60,636 bases of DNA. Origin: Spirogloea muscicola (Eukaryota; Streptophyta; Zygnematophyceae; Spirogloeales; Spirogloeaceae). Below the pieces are notes generated by a model. That model had not been told where the DNA came from. It did not search any database and saw only the letters and a list, made by a program, of their open reading frames with translations. Position numbers and translations under genes: made by a program. The first letter of the stretch is position 1. Every line of letters starts with the position of its first letter. The stretch covers positions 130,462 to 191,097 of the forward strand of contig WELB01000186.1 in NCBI GenBank assembly GCA_009602725.1. The letters run 5' to 3'. Shown here piece by piece: positions 1 through 11,900 of this stretch.

Positions 1-367
1 AAAAGGAGAGGCACTACAAGGACCACCCCCGAGGAGACCACTTTTATCCGTGCGCTATGGATTCTAACGGTGGCTACGGCATGAAACGGTTCTCCCTCAT
101 CCAGCATCTGGCCAGACTGGTTGTCGCGCGTCGTCGAAGTTGGGGGGCCAGATTGGGTACCACTAGCATTCCGCATAGAAAGCGGCTTCCCTTACTTTGC
201 ATCGCTCGCAAGCTCTGGCTAACCATCAGCATGCAGGGCGCGCTCTAAGTCAGGCCACCACCTTCCGTGGCGGCGCTCTGGCTCCCCAAGTCAGCTTGTC
301 GGACGTAACATTAGTACCCACGGGTGAGCACATATATATATATGCTCACCCGTGGGTACTAATGTTA
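1..367 (+). repeat. Dispersed repeat family A, copy 1
   Basis: This stretch is recognisably homologous to the reverse complement of 18389-18745, at roughly 70% by eye. Shared landmarks are a GGAAGACCACTT-like box near the left end, a CATCAGCATGC(A/T)GGGCGC box around 227-245, and a terminal TAGTACCCACG...GAGCACAT box. Conceptual translations of the two copies also share the pattern M(H/Q)RSQA-A-HQHAGR-LSQAT. That suggests either a once-coding element or conservation of the DNA itself. The left end may lie outside the window. No transposase or reverse transcriptase motif is visible, so the class is unknown. Confidence 0.6.
306..367. repeat. Perfect inverted repeat, 25-bp arms, 12-bp AT loop
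   Basis: Arms 306-330 and 343-367 are exact reverse complements. They flank a 12-nt alternating AT loop that can itself pair. Each arm contains the terminal box TAGTACCCACGGGTGAGCA of repeat family A, which is found singly at about 18389 and 52373. The structure therefore looks like a head-to-head inversion of that terminus, capable of forming a cruciform or an RNA hairpin. Confidence 0.95.
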
Positions 368-454
368 CCCTGTTACCTTAGACACCTTACATAGGGCTTC
401 GTCTTATGTAGCCTTGTTTATATTGCACCAGATTCTGCCTGAACATGTACTGGC

Positions 455-535
455 TTGTGTTGGCCTCCCCTTTATTTCATGCGCACCGCGCGCCTTCTCT
501 CTTCTCCGGATGGTCCGCGTACTTGGCCTCTTTGC
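455..535 (-). repeat. GCGCGC/CATGAAAT dispersed repeat
   Basis: Reverse-orientation copy of the short repeat whose core reads GAGAGAAGGCGCGCGGTGCGC then CATGAAAT, followed by a (T)GGCCAA tail. Other copies lie at 17343, 19018, 34815 (reverse), 35085, 35390, 38008, 51990, 52235 (reverse) and 52575. It has no coding potential of its own. Confidence 0.75.
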
Positions 536-900
536 CACGAGCGGCGCTGCTGCATGCACAGGCTTCGCAGCAGAGAGCCCCAGATTGGAGCGGTCAACCA
601 CAACTGTGTTGTGATTACCAGGTCGGCAACGATGGCCGGAAGGCTCCAAGCTTGCATGGAAAGAGTGTGTATAAAGAGATGGAGGGCCTGTGTGGCCAAG
701 TACAAAGGCAAGCACATTGACATTGACATTGACGCATGGCTGTGTGTATCTAGCGCCATCCGGCCCTTTTGGATTATGTCTATATGTTACGGGCTCAGCC
801 CTCGCCACCTGCAGAGCTACTATCAGATAAAAGTCACCACCATGTCCGCCCGTCAGCTCCCGTCTCGTCCCACAACGATATCTCACCGCTCCCTCACTCG

Positions 901-950
901 GCGGCCGCGCGGCGGCGGCGGCGGCGGCAGCGGCGGCGGCGCGGCGGCAG
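901..950. repeat. GGC/GCG trinucleotide-rich tract
   Basis: An interrupted GGC repeat lies upstream of the first recognisable THOC1 exon. Its position suggests 5' UTR or promoter of THOC1. The strong GC bias opens spurious reading frames on both strands here. Confidence 0.7.
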
Positions 951-1138
951 TGCGCGCCGTCGTGGAGAGCGACCGAGCCAGGATCATCGTGAGGGCCGCC
1001 GAAGCTCCAGCCGGCAGCGAGCTGCGGGCGACGCTTCACGCTGCTGCACTCCTCCCGTCGTGTCCATGGCAGCCCGGCTAGCGCGCTGCGCCGGCGAGAT
1101 GACGCGCCGCGCCTGCGACGCGCGCCCCGCGGCCGCAG

Positions 1139-4100
1139 AGCAAGTTCCGGGACGCCGTCGCGCAGGCGGCGCCGCCAGCGGACGTGGCCCTGCTGGCACT
1201 CCACGAAGCCATCCGGTCGCAGGTCGTCACCCCCCTCCTTGCTTTCCCACACTTTCCTAAAGCATCTCAGAGCCATGCACCTCACGGCTGCCATGGCCTG
1301 TGGTGGTCGCCGCAGAAGCCCGGCTCGACCTCGCTACTGCCCGAGGAGAACCAGCTGCTCGAGAATGGCCTGCGAGCACTGCTGCAAGGCCTCGTGGTGA
1401 GCGCCGGCCGCCCGCCATTGCCGCCGCCACCTCGCTGCACGCCTAGCTGCTAGCTTCCCTGCCGAATGGCTCTTCACATCAACAGAGTCATCAACCCGTG
1501 TACCACACTTGGCCGGCGCTGCACAGAGTCAGGCCGTGGCAGCAGGAGAGCCCGTGATGCAGTACGGGCGCTCCATTGCCGAGGGTGAAGATTCACGCGG
1601 CCTCCTTACCAAGCTGCTAGGTAAGACAATCTATGACCGTTATAAAGGCCCCAATTCAATGCCCCTTGGTTGGTTGAGTGCCAGCTCCTGCTCCTCATGG
1701 GCAGTCGTCCATGGCAGGAGCCAACCGGCTTCCAGAGTTGCTGCTCTTGTGCACGACAGCTGGAGCTCCACTTCCTGTCTGTCAGGTTTTCTGATACTCA
1801 GAAGCAGAACTGTGAGGTAGGTCTGCCATATGTTCATGGCATCATGTTAACCTTGTCCCAGTATTGACTTTCGTGTGGTTCTTCTTTGGCAGATATCACG
1901 CTCTACCTCTGTGAGCACCAGCACGTGGAAGGCGGCCTTGTCTTCACGCTCCTGGAGGACACCACGGAATACTGCACCATCGCTGACTGCAAGGAGGTTT
2001 GTAGCCTTGCACAGCCATCAACCCCGTGCTCGATGACCAACATCAAGCCCACATTAAGCGCCATGGTTCGACTTGACGGGCTGCAGAGTCCTCCACAAGG
2101 CCTGAACCCAAGCTGACAGGGCCGCTGAGTTGCGGCAGGTGTTTGCCTTCATAGAGAGCAAGCAAGACACGCTGGGCAAGGTGGGAGTTCAGAAGAGGCG
2201 CCTGTCTGCTGTGACCCCTTGGTATGACCTGCTCTAGTGCATCCCTGTGAACGCCGATGAGTCGTGTGTCAGCCATCTCAGTCTCTCACCATTGAGTCAT
2301 ATAATTGGACTTAGTGCAGGAGCACTTGTCATCACGAGGGAAGCTGCTCATGCTCCGCACCTGCAATCTACTTCTTCGCCGCCTGTCCAAGGTGATTCTA
2401 CATGGCTGCATCAGTGCTCAGCACTTTTGGGCATGGTAGACTTGCTAGGCAGTGATGGGGCACCTTATCATTCTCAAGACCCACACAACTGTAGCATTAC
2501 ATCTGGTGCCTTCTGAATCCCATGGAGATCTTTGGGAGTATAGGCCCGTGGAATGTGAAGCAGGTTTGCCATTCTACTGCTCCAGTCATTAAGCACCCAT
2601 TCATATGAGTGCCAACCACTTCAACCTCAGATTTGAGCGGATCTCTGTACCCTGCAGACATATGATGTTGTCTTCTGTGGGCGGATTCTGATGTTCCTCA
2701 CACACTTTTTCCCGCTATCTGAACGTTCTGGTGAGCTTTGTTAGAGGAGACTGCTAATCAGGAGTACACTGTTGCTTGCAACTTGACATGGCAGTTTGCT
2801 TTGATGCTACACTGAAGGCGCTACTTGGAAGGAACAAAATATCACTGTCCTTTTGGTCCGATGTCTCCCATACTTCACCTGTCCTGCATTTGGCTACCTC
2901 ATACAAGCATGACCCTCATTCTTGCCTTTGTGATGCTTCAGGCGTGAATGTGAAGGGCGCCTTCAATACCTCGAACACAACTGCTTATGAGAAGGAGCCC
3001 CCTGCCGGTTGCCTGGCATGCCTCCTGTCCTGGTCACGTGAAGGCTGTCCTTAGACAGACTGCAGAGCCTGCATGCCGCCTTGCAAGCTTGCTGCCTTGG
3101 TACATCGAACACCTCTAATACCTCGCACAGCTGTGGCAGGTCTTGACATCGACTTCCAGTTTTATACGACATTCTGGAGCTTGCAGGTAATGACGGCAGA
3201 TTGAAGCAGCCAGCAGCAGCACGCTTGGCTCGCATATTGTCGCTTCCTCTCCAGACATATCCTGCTCGTCGGTGAAACAAGTATGCGTCAGCAGCACACT
3301 AGGCTACACGTTCTTGGCATCTGCCTGACTGCTCCTTGATTTTGCATCCCGTACTTTCTGATTGCAGGAGACATTCTGTAACCCTCCTGAACTGCTTGCC
3401 TCTGCTAGATGGCAGAACTTCAGCACTAGTCTAACAGTACGTTCCAAGCTAGCTCCCTCTCTTGCAATATGTACTTCTTACTTGCATGCAGAAGCGTAGC
3501 AGATACTGGTCACCTGCTGGCCAAGCACCAACAGTTGTGGCCTTTTCTGACTTTCGTCTCCTGTGGCAGACGGTGCTTACCTTGTTTGACAAGCAGCCTC
3601 TGGAGGAGGAGCAGAGCAAGGATGGCCTGGAGGATGGGACATACAAGACCAAGTTTCTAACAAGCACGAAGCTGATGGGATTGGAGGTATCCAGTCATGA
3701 TATGGGCAAGTTCGCCATGAGTAGTATTGACAAAGTAGACGTGCTACATCATCCTACTACAACAAATGTCATGGTGATGTGGTAGCGTCCTTCGGATGAC
3801 CTCAAGTCTACTCCTAAAGCTGTCCGAGTCTTGTGAGATCTCTTACTTTAGTTTTCTTTGACTCAGCTCCGAGATCCAAGCTTTCGACGCCACGTACTTG
3901 TCCAGTGTCTGATTCTCTTCGATTTCATCAAGGTTGGATTTACTTCATAAAATGTGTTGTGTTCCGAGTTCGTAAAGTAGAATACCAAAATACATCTGTG
4001 TCTGCCCTGCTTATTGCAATAATGCGGCTCAGACAGCAATTCATGAGCAAATTGCAGAATCCACCCAAAGTGGAGAAAGAGAGTGAGGACAAGCGCGAGA

Positions 4101-6927
4101 TACTGGTGAAAAAGCCCCGTCTTTGACTGCCTTCAGAGATACCATCCTGCCTTCGAATGTATCTTCCAGGCAATGAATGTGGCTTTTCTAGATGTCACTT
4201 AGACGCTGAACAGTGCATGCTTTAAGCTCATCTGTCTCAAGACTGGCATGTGCTTAGTGGAGATCCATCTATTGGCCATCTATATTGGTCAAGTAACCAT
4301 AATGCATGCGATGCGATGTGAAAAGAGCCTAGACTAATTTGTCAGGCAAGGAATCGGCTCGCAGTCTATTACAGCTGTAAGATAACACAGGGGACTGATA
4401 TTGAAGTCAAGTGCTCCTGGTAGAAGGAGGAGGCTGGCGCACTTGAGGACAGGGTGAAGAGATTGCTACAAAGCACACCACCAAGGGGAAATGAGTTCCT
4501 GAAGAGTGTGGAGCATGTACTGAGTCGAGAGCGGAATTGGGTGAGCTCCTCTTCCTGATAAGCTAGTTGGGCAGCAATCCAAGAATCGAATATACTTATA
4601 AGTGAGGCTCTCTGGGCTCTGCGGAGACTGAAGACAAGTACAGCCTTGTTTGCTTGTTATGCGAAACTAAGATATTTGCAGAGCCATGTCACTTGTAGTA
4701 TTGTACATGACTGACAGGGAGGCAAGTGTCTGCAGGTATTGTGGAAGAGGGAAACTTGCCCCGCTTTTGAGAAAGGACCCACTGAGTCACGTCTTACCAG
4801 GCCTGAACCACCTCGAAAAAGGTGAGGCGCTAGCTGTCCATTGGCACGCCTCTTCTCCTGCTTGTTGACATTATGCAATGACTGTGCCATCAGAGAATTT
4901 TCAGCTCAATGTAAGACCAGGGTTCTTCACGAGAGCACTGTGACCATATTGTGCAAGAGCCACTTGATGTTTGTGATACCAACTTGCACCCACTTGTAAG
5001 CAGGCCGCGGTGGCGAATGGGCAATCGAGCCTTGGATCAGTTGGATCGCAAAGTGCAGCAACTAAAAGTAAAATTGCTCAATTTTGTCATACATCATACA
5101 TGGTTTGCAGGGTTCGATGAGCTGCCACAGAATGCAAATAGTTCTCTTTGTTATTCTTGCAAAAGCTCGAGGCAATGGCTCTGGGAGTCAGTACTCTCCT
5201 CACTAATGCCGACATGATCTTGCAGAATGTTTTGACTGATCCAGACGTGGTGAAAGTGCCCACGATGGCAGAGTACTTTCAGCCGCTTGCTGAGGATGTG
5301 CGTGCTTGCACTGCACCTACAATGCATGAGCTTCTTACTGCACCTCTCAATCTCTGCTGGATATTAGCATTGCCAATTGTACATTTGGATTCAACCTATG
5401 CATTCTGCGTTGCACCATTTTTGTAGCCATTCTGTGGCTCAGTGCAAATAGCTCCTGTCTGGCTACTGCAGCTGGACCCAGATGCTGGCATCGAAGCCGA
5501 GTACAGTCACGCAAAGAATCAGGTTTCCTTTGCCCCTCAACATACATCCTGTGTGCCTGGGGCTTCTGCATCTATCCTGCATGTTTTTCGATAGTGAAGG
5601 TCAACCATTTGGTCTATGGTGGCCCAATGCAGGTCACCTAAGGAAGGCTCTCCATCCTTGAATTGGCCTTAGGAAGACGGCAAGTCTAGCTACAGTAAAG
5701 TATAAGCTCGTCGTTATCTGATGGTGGAGGTTGGGACATGTTTGTGGCAGGTGTACTGCTGGCGAGGGCTGAGGTTGGCAGCCCGGCAGGACATCGCTGC
5801 ATTTTCCAGGGTGCCCATCTGCCCTGTGCAGTTGCATTGATTCGTTGAAGTGAGGTGAATGGCTTGCGAGTTGGAGTGGACTTCTTGAGGTGCCTTGCTG
5901 TACCTCATGTTGATATCAGTGTTCTCCCTGAGATTTGCTATCTCATCTGCTTGCAGTTCAGTGACCTGGGCATCGAAGGTGTTGTGCCCAAGGAGATGCT
6001 CGTCCCACAAGTGCATGAAAAGCTCTACGCAAAAGCTGTCGCCAAGCCCAAGGCTTCAGCAACAAAGGCAGCTGCAGCGGCAGCAGCTCCCAGCAGCTCT
6101 CCTGCAGCCCTTGAAATAAAGGTCATTCTATTGATTATCGCGACTTCTCGATATTAGCCTCTAACTGTCATATTGGACCTGGTGTACGCGAGGATCTTCC
6201 CCTGTCTTGGCGCGCTTGTCTGGCAAGCGCGTGCTTCATGTCGCTTCTATGTTGCTCTGGGCATAAGCAACCAGGAGTTCTGAGACCAAGTGTAGTCCGT
6301 TGTGCTTCTCAGGCTCTTGAGGTCATCAATGGCGAAGTCAAGGAGTCAAGCTGCAAGGATGAGGTGGCTCCACTTTCCGCGGAGATTGGCTCCTTGGGGG
6401 ACTCAGGACAAGAAGCAAATATCACAGCAGAAGAGATTGCCGCTGGAATAGCAGACATGGAAGTTTCAGTCTCGATGCCCAACCTGCCTTCACCTGAGCT
6501 GGATACGCCGCTGGATCCGCCAAGGGATGTGGCTCACATTGATAACAGGATGTGCGCGCAGCAAGTAGAGCCTACTTCGCCTGCAGATGAGCAAGCGCAA
6601 GCTTCCCCGGCAGGAGATCCTGTATCTGCTGCGGACTCTCAGTTGCCATCTGCGCTGAGCATACAGCAGCCAACCAGGATGGAGGAGGCTACAGCACTGG
6701 TGGAATCCAATAGCTCGCCCATGGCGGCCATGGCAAAAGGCAGTCTGCTGCCTGACTCCAAGGCATTGCAGGAAGTGGACAGTGCGTGGGTGAAGATTGA
6801 AGAGCGGCAGCCAGGTCGGCCACCAGCGGTGGAGCTGCATTTTGACCTCGACTTTGGCCCCTCTTCTGGCACCGGGCAAAAGGCAGATGAGAGTGGCGAC
6901 ACACCCAAGATGCGACATCCCTTGTAA
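1139..6927 (+). CDS. THOC1: THO complex subunit 1 (THOC1/HPR1), about 21 exons
   Basis: THOC1 is a nuclear subunit of the THO/TREX complex, which couples transcription to mRNP assembly and export. Exons fit GT-AG and frame at about 1139-1222, 1316-1396, 1533-1620, 1893-1996, 2139-2180, 2320-2391, 2658-2730, 2942-3007, 3140-3186, 3368-3436, 3570-3686, 3867-3932, 4037-4105, 4424-4540, 4735-4821, about 5000-5067, 5226-5297, 5472-5522, 5751-5810, 5957-6121 and 6313-6927. Family signatures seen are LLMLRTCNLLLRRLSK, FCGRILMFLTHFFPLSERS, FQFYTTFWSLQ, KFLTSTKLMGL, DPSFRRHVLVQCLILFDFIK, SVEHVLSRERNW, WKRETCPAFEK and CWRGLRLAAR. The last exon is a long acidic, low-complexity tail without a clear death domain, unlike animal THOC1. 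No in-frame ATG precedes exon 1139-1222, because a stop sits at 1100, so the start codon is probably in an upstream exon between 840 and 1138 that I cannot fix. The join between 4821 and about 5000 is also uncertain. Confidence 0.93.
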
Positions 6928-7669
6928 TATATCTTTGCCTGGCTGACTGGCGACCATCCGGTTGCTGGCTGGCCACGACGAGTATTGGCAATGCCTGGCT
7001 GCGGTGGGGTTAAGTTGGAACACGGTGGTGCTTATTTTTGGTGGATGCCATGCGGCAGATTGTGCACTACTTGCAACCTGCAAACCCGCTCAAGCAGGAC
7101 ATGAGAAGCCTGACTCTGAGCCGGGCTCCCATGGCCCATGGTTTGCACTTGCCCGTGGTGCACTGCATCCCAGAACGTTTCGTGCATTTGTGGGGACGGA
7201 AGATGGCACCGCCAAGCCGAGGCCCAGGCAAGTAGAGGCGCGGCTTGCTTGCTTGGCTTGCTGCCCGATGTTTGCAGCTCGACATGCAGGCAGGCGGTGT
7301 GGGGACAGGAGCAAGTGTGTGGACGAAGGGTTCAGAGCCGCCATCTGCAAGTGCGTGTGCTCCCAACAGAGTGAGCTCATGCAGAAGGGCGCGAGGGCCG
7401 TGGAATGCCAGCATGAGAGAGTCTGGACAAGGCCCGAAGGGGCCGAGGAGCGCCAAGAGAGGCGGTGGCTGATGAGCATCCAGCACAGAATACTACACCT
7501 TGTTGAAGGGCGAGCCACGAACCAAACCCAAACCCAAACCCTTCGTCAGACGTCCCCCTCCGCCAGTGGCAGCGCCAGGGCCGCCAGCGCCGGGGCAGGA
7601 ATGACAGCTGCGGCGGCCGCTCACCACAGGTGGCGGCCCCCGGCCCTCCGCCTGTCCACAGCGGCCGCG
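6928..7669. other. Spacer between THOC1 and MED9-like gene
   Basis: Likely holds the THOC1 3' UTR and the MED9-like promoter/5' UTR. A short (AAACCC)3 run lies at 7521-7542. Open frames here are GC-driven and show no family resemblance. Confidence 0.5.
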
Positions 7670-8542
7670 ATGGCGGCGGCGGCGCCTGCCGAGGCGGCGC
7701 CCGTGGAGGACGTGCTGCTCGACGGCGGCTTCGCCGCGCACTTCTCGCTGCTGCCTGTGAGCGCCACGGGCGCTGGAGAGCGGCGGCTGCGGCGGCGGCG
7801 GTGCCTGCTGACGCGCGTGAGGGGCAGAGCCGCCTCTGAGACGGCTGAGGAAGGTGATTGCGCGCGTGCAGCTTGCGGAGGCCCTGGCGGACGCCCTGGC
7901 CAACGGCAGCGGCGACGAGCGCGTCCAAGACCTGGTGGGCCGCCTTCCACAGCCCGGCCCTCTCGTGCCCACCTCGCCCGGGCCCGGCCTGCAGCCGCCA
8001 TCACGACCAGAGGCCGAGGGCCGCGCCCTTCCAATGCCAGCGCCTGCCGTCGCGGGCTGCGCAAGCAGCCGCTGCACCGTGTGCTGCTCCTGAGACTCCA
8101 GTAGTGGTGGCAGCGCAGGTTGGCGAGCTGGAGGCCCAATTCGTGCGCTGCCAGCAGCTCCTCCAGAGCCTCGCCGCCGCCGGTACCCCTGCCGGCCGCC
8201 TGGTGGGGGCCCCAACTGCGCTGCTCGTTCAGCGCCGTGTGCGCCAGCCCGCTGCACGCTGCCCTCGTCGAGCCTCCTCGACTCCTCCGCCCTTAGTGGT
8301 GTTGACTTTGGATTGTGTGGAGGCAATCCTGCTCGCAGACGCTGAAGGAGCAGCGTCGCAAGCTTGAGGGACTCAAGAGGCGCCTTGAAGCCAGGAGGTT
8401 GGTGTACACCCTCGCTAGGCACCAGGCTATAACATCATGGCTGATTCGAGCATCATCAATTTGGCCGAACCAAGGCCTGTGGCTTGCATTAAAGAGCACG
8501 ACATTTCTCACAGCTAAAATGTGCAATGTTGCACATCCTTGA
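7670..8542 (+). CDS. MED9: Mediator subunit 9-like coiled-coil protein
   Basis: MED9 belongs to the middle module of the Mediator co-activator of RNA polymerase II. Candidate exons are 7670-7756 (ATG, alanine-rich start with VEDVLLDGGFAAHF), about 7828-7933 (VQLAEALADALANGSGDERVQDL), about 8119-8182 (VGELEAQFVRCQQLLQSLAA) and from 8339 (TLKEQRRKLEGLKRRLEARR). The order of helices resembles the C-terminal region of plant MED9 as I remember it: LADAI, a GTRD-like loop, NEL--HF-KCQQLLNSI, then GQKR-LEE---L--RR. Exon phases do not all close and the stop at 8540-8542 is only the end of the open frame of the last exon, so the model is provisional. A different small coiled-coil protein cannot be excluded. 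The gene is tandem with THOC1 and converges on LIG4, about 360 bp away. Confidence 0.6.
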
Positions 8543-8901
8543 GCAAGAGTAGTCCTCTAGGAAGCTCAGCCATGGCCCGCGGGTCCTCACAGGAACCTTA
8601 CAGCTGAGCATGGGGCGGAGATCAGCAAGGCAATGCTACACCCTGTGAAGTGATGGCATTGAAGCGAGCATGAGCTAGCTCGACAGGGGCCTCTGTCTTG
8701 GTCTGATCAATTGGGGTGGCAGGTGAGAGTTCTTCAGAAACCCTGTTGCTGAGAGATGCTTCATACCAGGTGCTAGACATGGAGAATCTAAAATCTGTCA
8801 GCATCTGCTCAGAGCTTGCTGAGAGCCGTCATATGCACAGCCCTACAAACATGCTTGCTCTTGCTCTTGCTAAACTCAAAGCTTCAAGAAGCCGGCATTG
8901 C
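8543..8901. other. Convergent 3' spacer, MED9-like / LIG4
   Basis: No coding pattern or dispersed repeat is recognised. It should hold both 3' UTRs. Confidence 0.5.
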
Positions 8902-11900
8902 TCACTTCTGCGTGCCCAAGTACCTATCTGCCATGCTCTTGTAGCTGACTTTCTTCTTCTCTGTGCTCTGTGGAGTAGCAGCTGAGCTTCCAGATTCAAG
9001 GGCTAAACCTCCAAGGCTTGGGGGAGAGGAGAAGACTTCAGAGTCTGCCTTTTGAGATGATGTAGGATGAGCAGCTGCAATGGAGAGGGGCACCTTGCTG
9101 ACCTTCCCATCAGCATCAGAGGACTTCTGATCTCCTTCCTCACATGTTTGACTTTTGCCATAGCCCCGGGGCAGCCTGCCATGGCCTAGAAAGTCAGACA
9201 GCATGGAGTCTGTTGCTGTGTTGTGTCTTTCCACAGCCCCGGTGGGACGGTCTTGACCTAGTACCAGATCCTCGGCTGTGCACTCTTGTACATCTGGCAT
9301 ATGACTAGTGTGGCTTGTCTCTGGTGCCACCTTGTCCTGAGGTGCATCTGTCGGTCGCCCACCATCCTCGCCTTGCTCCAATGCTTTGGACCTGGTCGCA
9401 TCCATACCCACTTTTACATGGGGAACACTATCACTCTCCTTTGGCAGAGGTTCTGGCTGCTTGCGCAGTAATCTTCTCTTCGAGTCCTTCCATCTCATCA
9501 GACCTCCCCTGGTCCACGACTTGTAATCTGCGCCTCTTCTTTGGCTTCTTATCAGGCACATTCAGTTTGGCCTGTTGCCTTTTCCTTGATTGAGTGGTCA
9601 GCGCTCCATCCTTAGAAGCCTTGTCAACGGGTTGAGCTCGTCCTCGTCTTCTCATTGCCCTTGGCAACAGTCTGTGGCTGGGTTTCTTCAATTTCTTCTC
9701 ACCATCGACGTTCACGTCTGCATCAGCACTAATGTCCGCATCTCCCCTGCCAGCACATCACCATTTTCTTGCATCAGCACTCTAGCCACAGTAGTCTATA
9801 TCAGCGGACTGTCAGATTAAGCATTGAAATTCTTGGAATGGTGGCCAACAACCTGATGTTGTAATCAAGCTCCTTGAGTCTTCTGCCTGTGGCGACTGAA
9901 TCCTCTATCCATGCTTGATTCACGACGTGTACACTCCTTGACCTCAAGTATCCCTGATCTTCCTTCGAGACACTGCTTACATGGCGAGAAGGGGGAAAAA
10001 GCGGAACATAGCTGATCATTGCATCGCCACGAGCACCCAGCCAGACTCACCACTGGCCCAAGCAGGCCAGCATCTATGTGTAGCACCAGATTAGCCACCG
10101 AGCCATGAATCTCACATGCAACTCACCAGGCACACAAGTCCGCAAAGCTGTAGGACTTGTCATAGCTGCAAGCGATTATATGTGTTACGACAGTATTCAG
10201 GCATGTAGCCAATTGACCGCAGCGCATGGTGATCTCCAACCCCAAGCGCCTTGTTGAGCAGAAGTCAGCAGCTTCGGCTAATGAGTTGTGAGGACCCCTG
10301 CAATGTTACACCACAGTAATCTTCCTCAGTGCTATTGTCCGTATGTATGTGATTGATGCTGACATCCTTGGAACTTGAGGACAGTGACACCGCAGGCAGG
10401 AAAGCTGGCATATCTTAGATGCACAAGCCTGGCCGCCCAAGGTCGCCAGATCACCTTATGCCATAAGCCTGGAGTAAGGAAATGTGGCAACCCTGAAAGA
10501 GGTACCACAAGCCGTCTGTACAACATTCATGTCTGCAGGCGTTGACCTCAGCACCGGAGATGTGACTTGTGTCCACTGCTTGTAGCAGCTGCATGACACC
10601 ACTTGGTCACACATAAGTGGCTGTCGAAGTCTCCTGGCTTGAAGCAGAATGGACAAGATCAGGTGCATGCGTTGCTCATGGGGTGTCATAGATTGGTTGC
10701 CAGATTGAAAGGCAGCCCAACAGCTAGCAAACGCAACAATTGTTTACACTTCACATGTAAATGTTACCTGCTGAAGATCAGCCTGCTCAAGTTTGTCTGT
10801 GTAGCTATCGCCACTAGCATCCATTGTATCCCTCAACTTGGCTTTGGTTGCATCAGACAGATGCAGATAATACCTGTGTGGTATGCAATACGGGCGCACA
10901 ACCTTCAGACAACAGCTGCAAACCATCAACCGAACTCGCCTTGAGCTGCCTCTGAACATGCTGGCCTGCTTTTCAACAAGCCCTTGCACGAGTTGAGTTA
11001 TGACCGTACTTGGACTTCAAGGGCAAAAGCTTTTGCGCATGCAGACAATCCATGATCCAGCTGTAGTGGATGACATCAGTGCACCCTGCAGCAGCCTGGT
11101 ACTTGATCCCTAACCACGCCAACAACCATCAGCCATATCAGCAGCGAGCTTGCTGCACAATAATCGTACACAGAAATTCAATTGCGCCCATTATGAAGAC
11201 TAGGTCTGCATGCCTTAGAACCCCGATGGGCCTGGACATTCAGTCAAGTCCAGTGTAGACAAAGACCTCGTTTCTCAGCTGCAATTGTGTATGTCACGAG
11301 TGGGCTCAAGCTCATTGAGAAGGTCGCTCCATGCTCAGTGATAAGAATATGACTTTTCTCCCTGGTTAGGTCATCAGAGAAGTTGGCAAAATCTAGTGGT
11401 CCGCGTCAAGGTCAGCTCGATTGGATGTATGACTCATTGACAAGTAAAATACACACTACAATCACCGCAACAGGCCAATGTGCAGTGCAGGCAAACGTGG
11501 ACTCTAACCATCTCAGGTAGCAGGAAGCGGAAGCAATCAGACTATTTTTTCATCTTTCATAGTGGAGGATACAGAAAATCAATCCACCAAAGAGATCAGA
11601 CGTGCGCTGTACTTTTGAAACGTCTGTAGTGGTCAGGTGCTGTGGAAGCAGTGGACGTGTTGTACTGACTGCAGCGCTGCCTTTCTTCTGCCGCTTTGGT
11701 TGCCGAAGCTCCAGAGCCGAGTACCTCTTGCCATCCGCTGTTTGGCCTCCTCGTCCAGTGACTATCTCATATAGGGCTGCAGCATTGAAGTAGTAAGTAA
11801 TGGAGTAGTAGTATTGGAGTAATTATGGCCAACCATTGATGCTCAGTATCTGAAAGTGGAAGGCCTCCTGCTGATGAGCACTCTTAAGCAGCAGTGCTTG

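Noticed and set aside
404-1294. 296-codon minus-strand open frame
   Set aside because: It overlaps the THOC1 5' region and GC-rich repeat sequence. Composition (Arg/Ala/Gly/His) is typical of antisense GC-rich translation and no domain is recognisable.
7521-7542. (AAACCC)3 run resembling a telomere repeat
   Set aside because: Only three units, internal, and not the plant/algal CCCTAAA or CCCTAAAA type.
6962-8104. 380-codon plus-strand open frame
   Set aside because: It passes through the THOC1/MED9 spacer and MED9 introns. Only the piece from 7670 looks like protein; the rest is low-complexity Arg/Ala/Pro.
7493-8422. 309-codon minus-strand open frame
   Set aside because: Antisense shadow of the GC-rich MED9-like exons, with no family resemblance.
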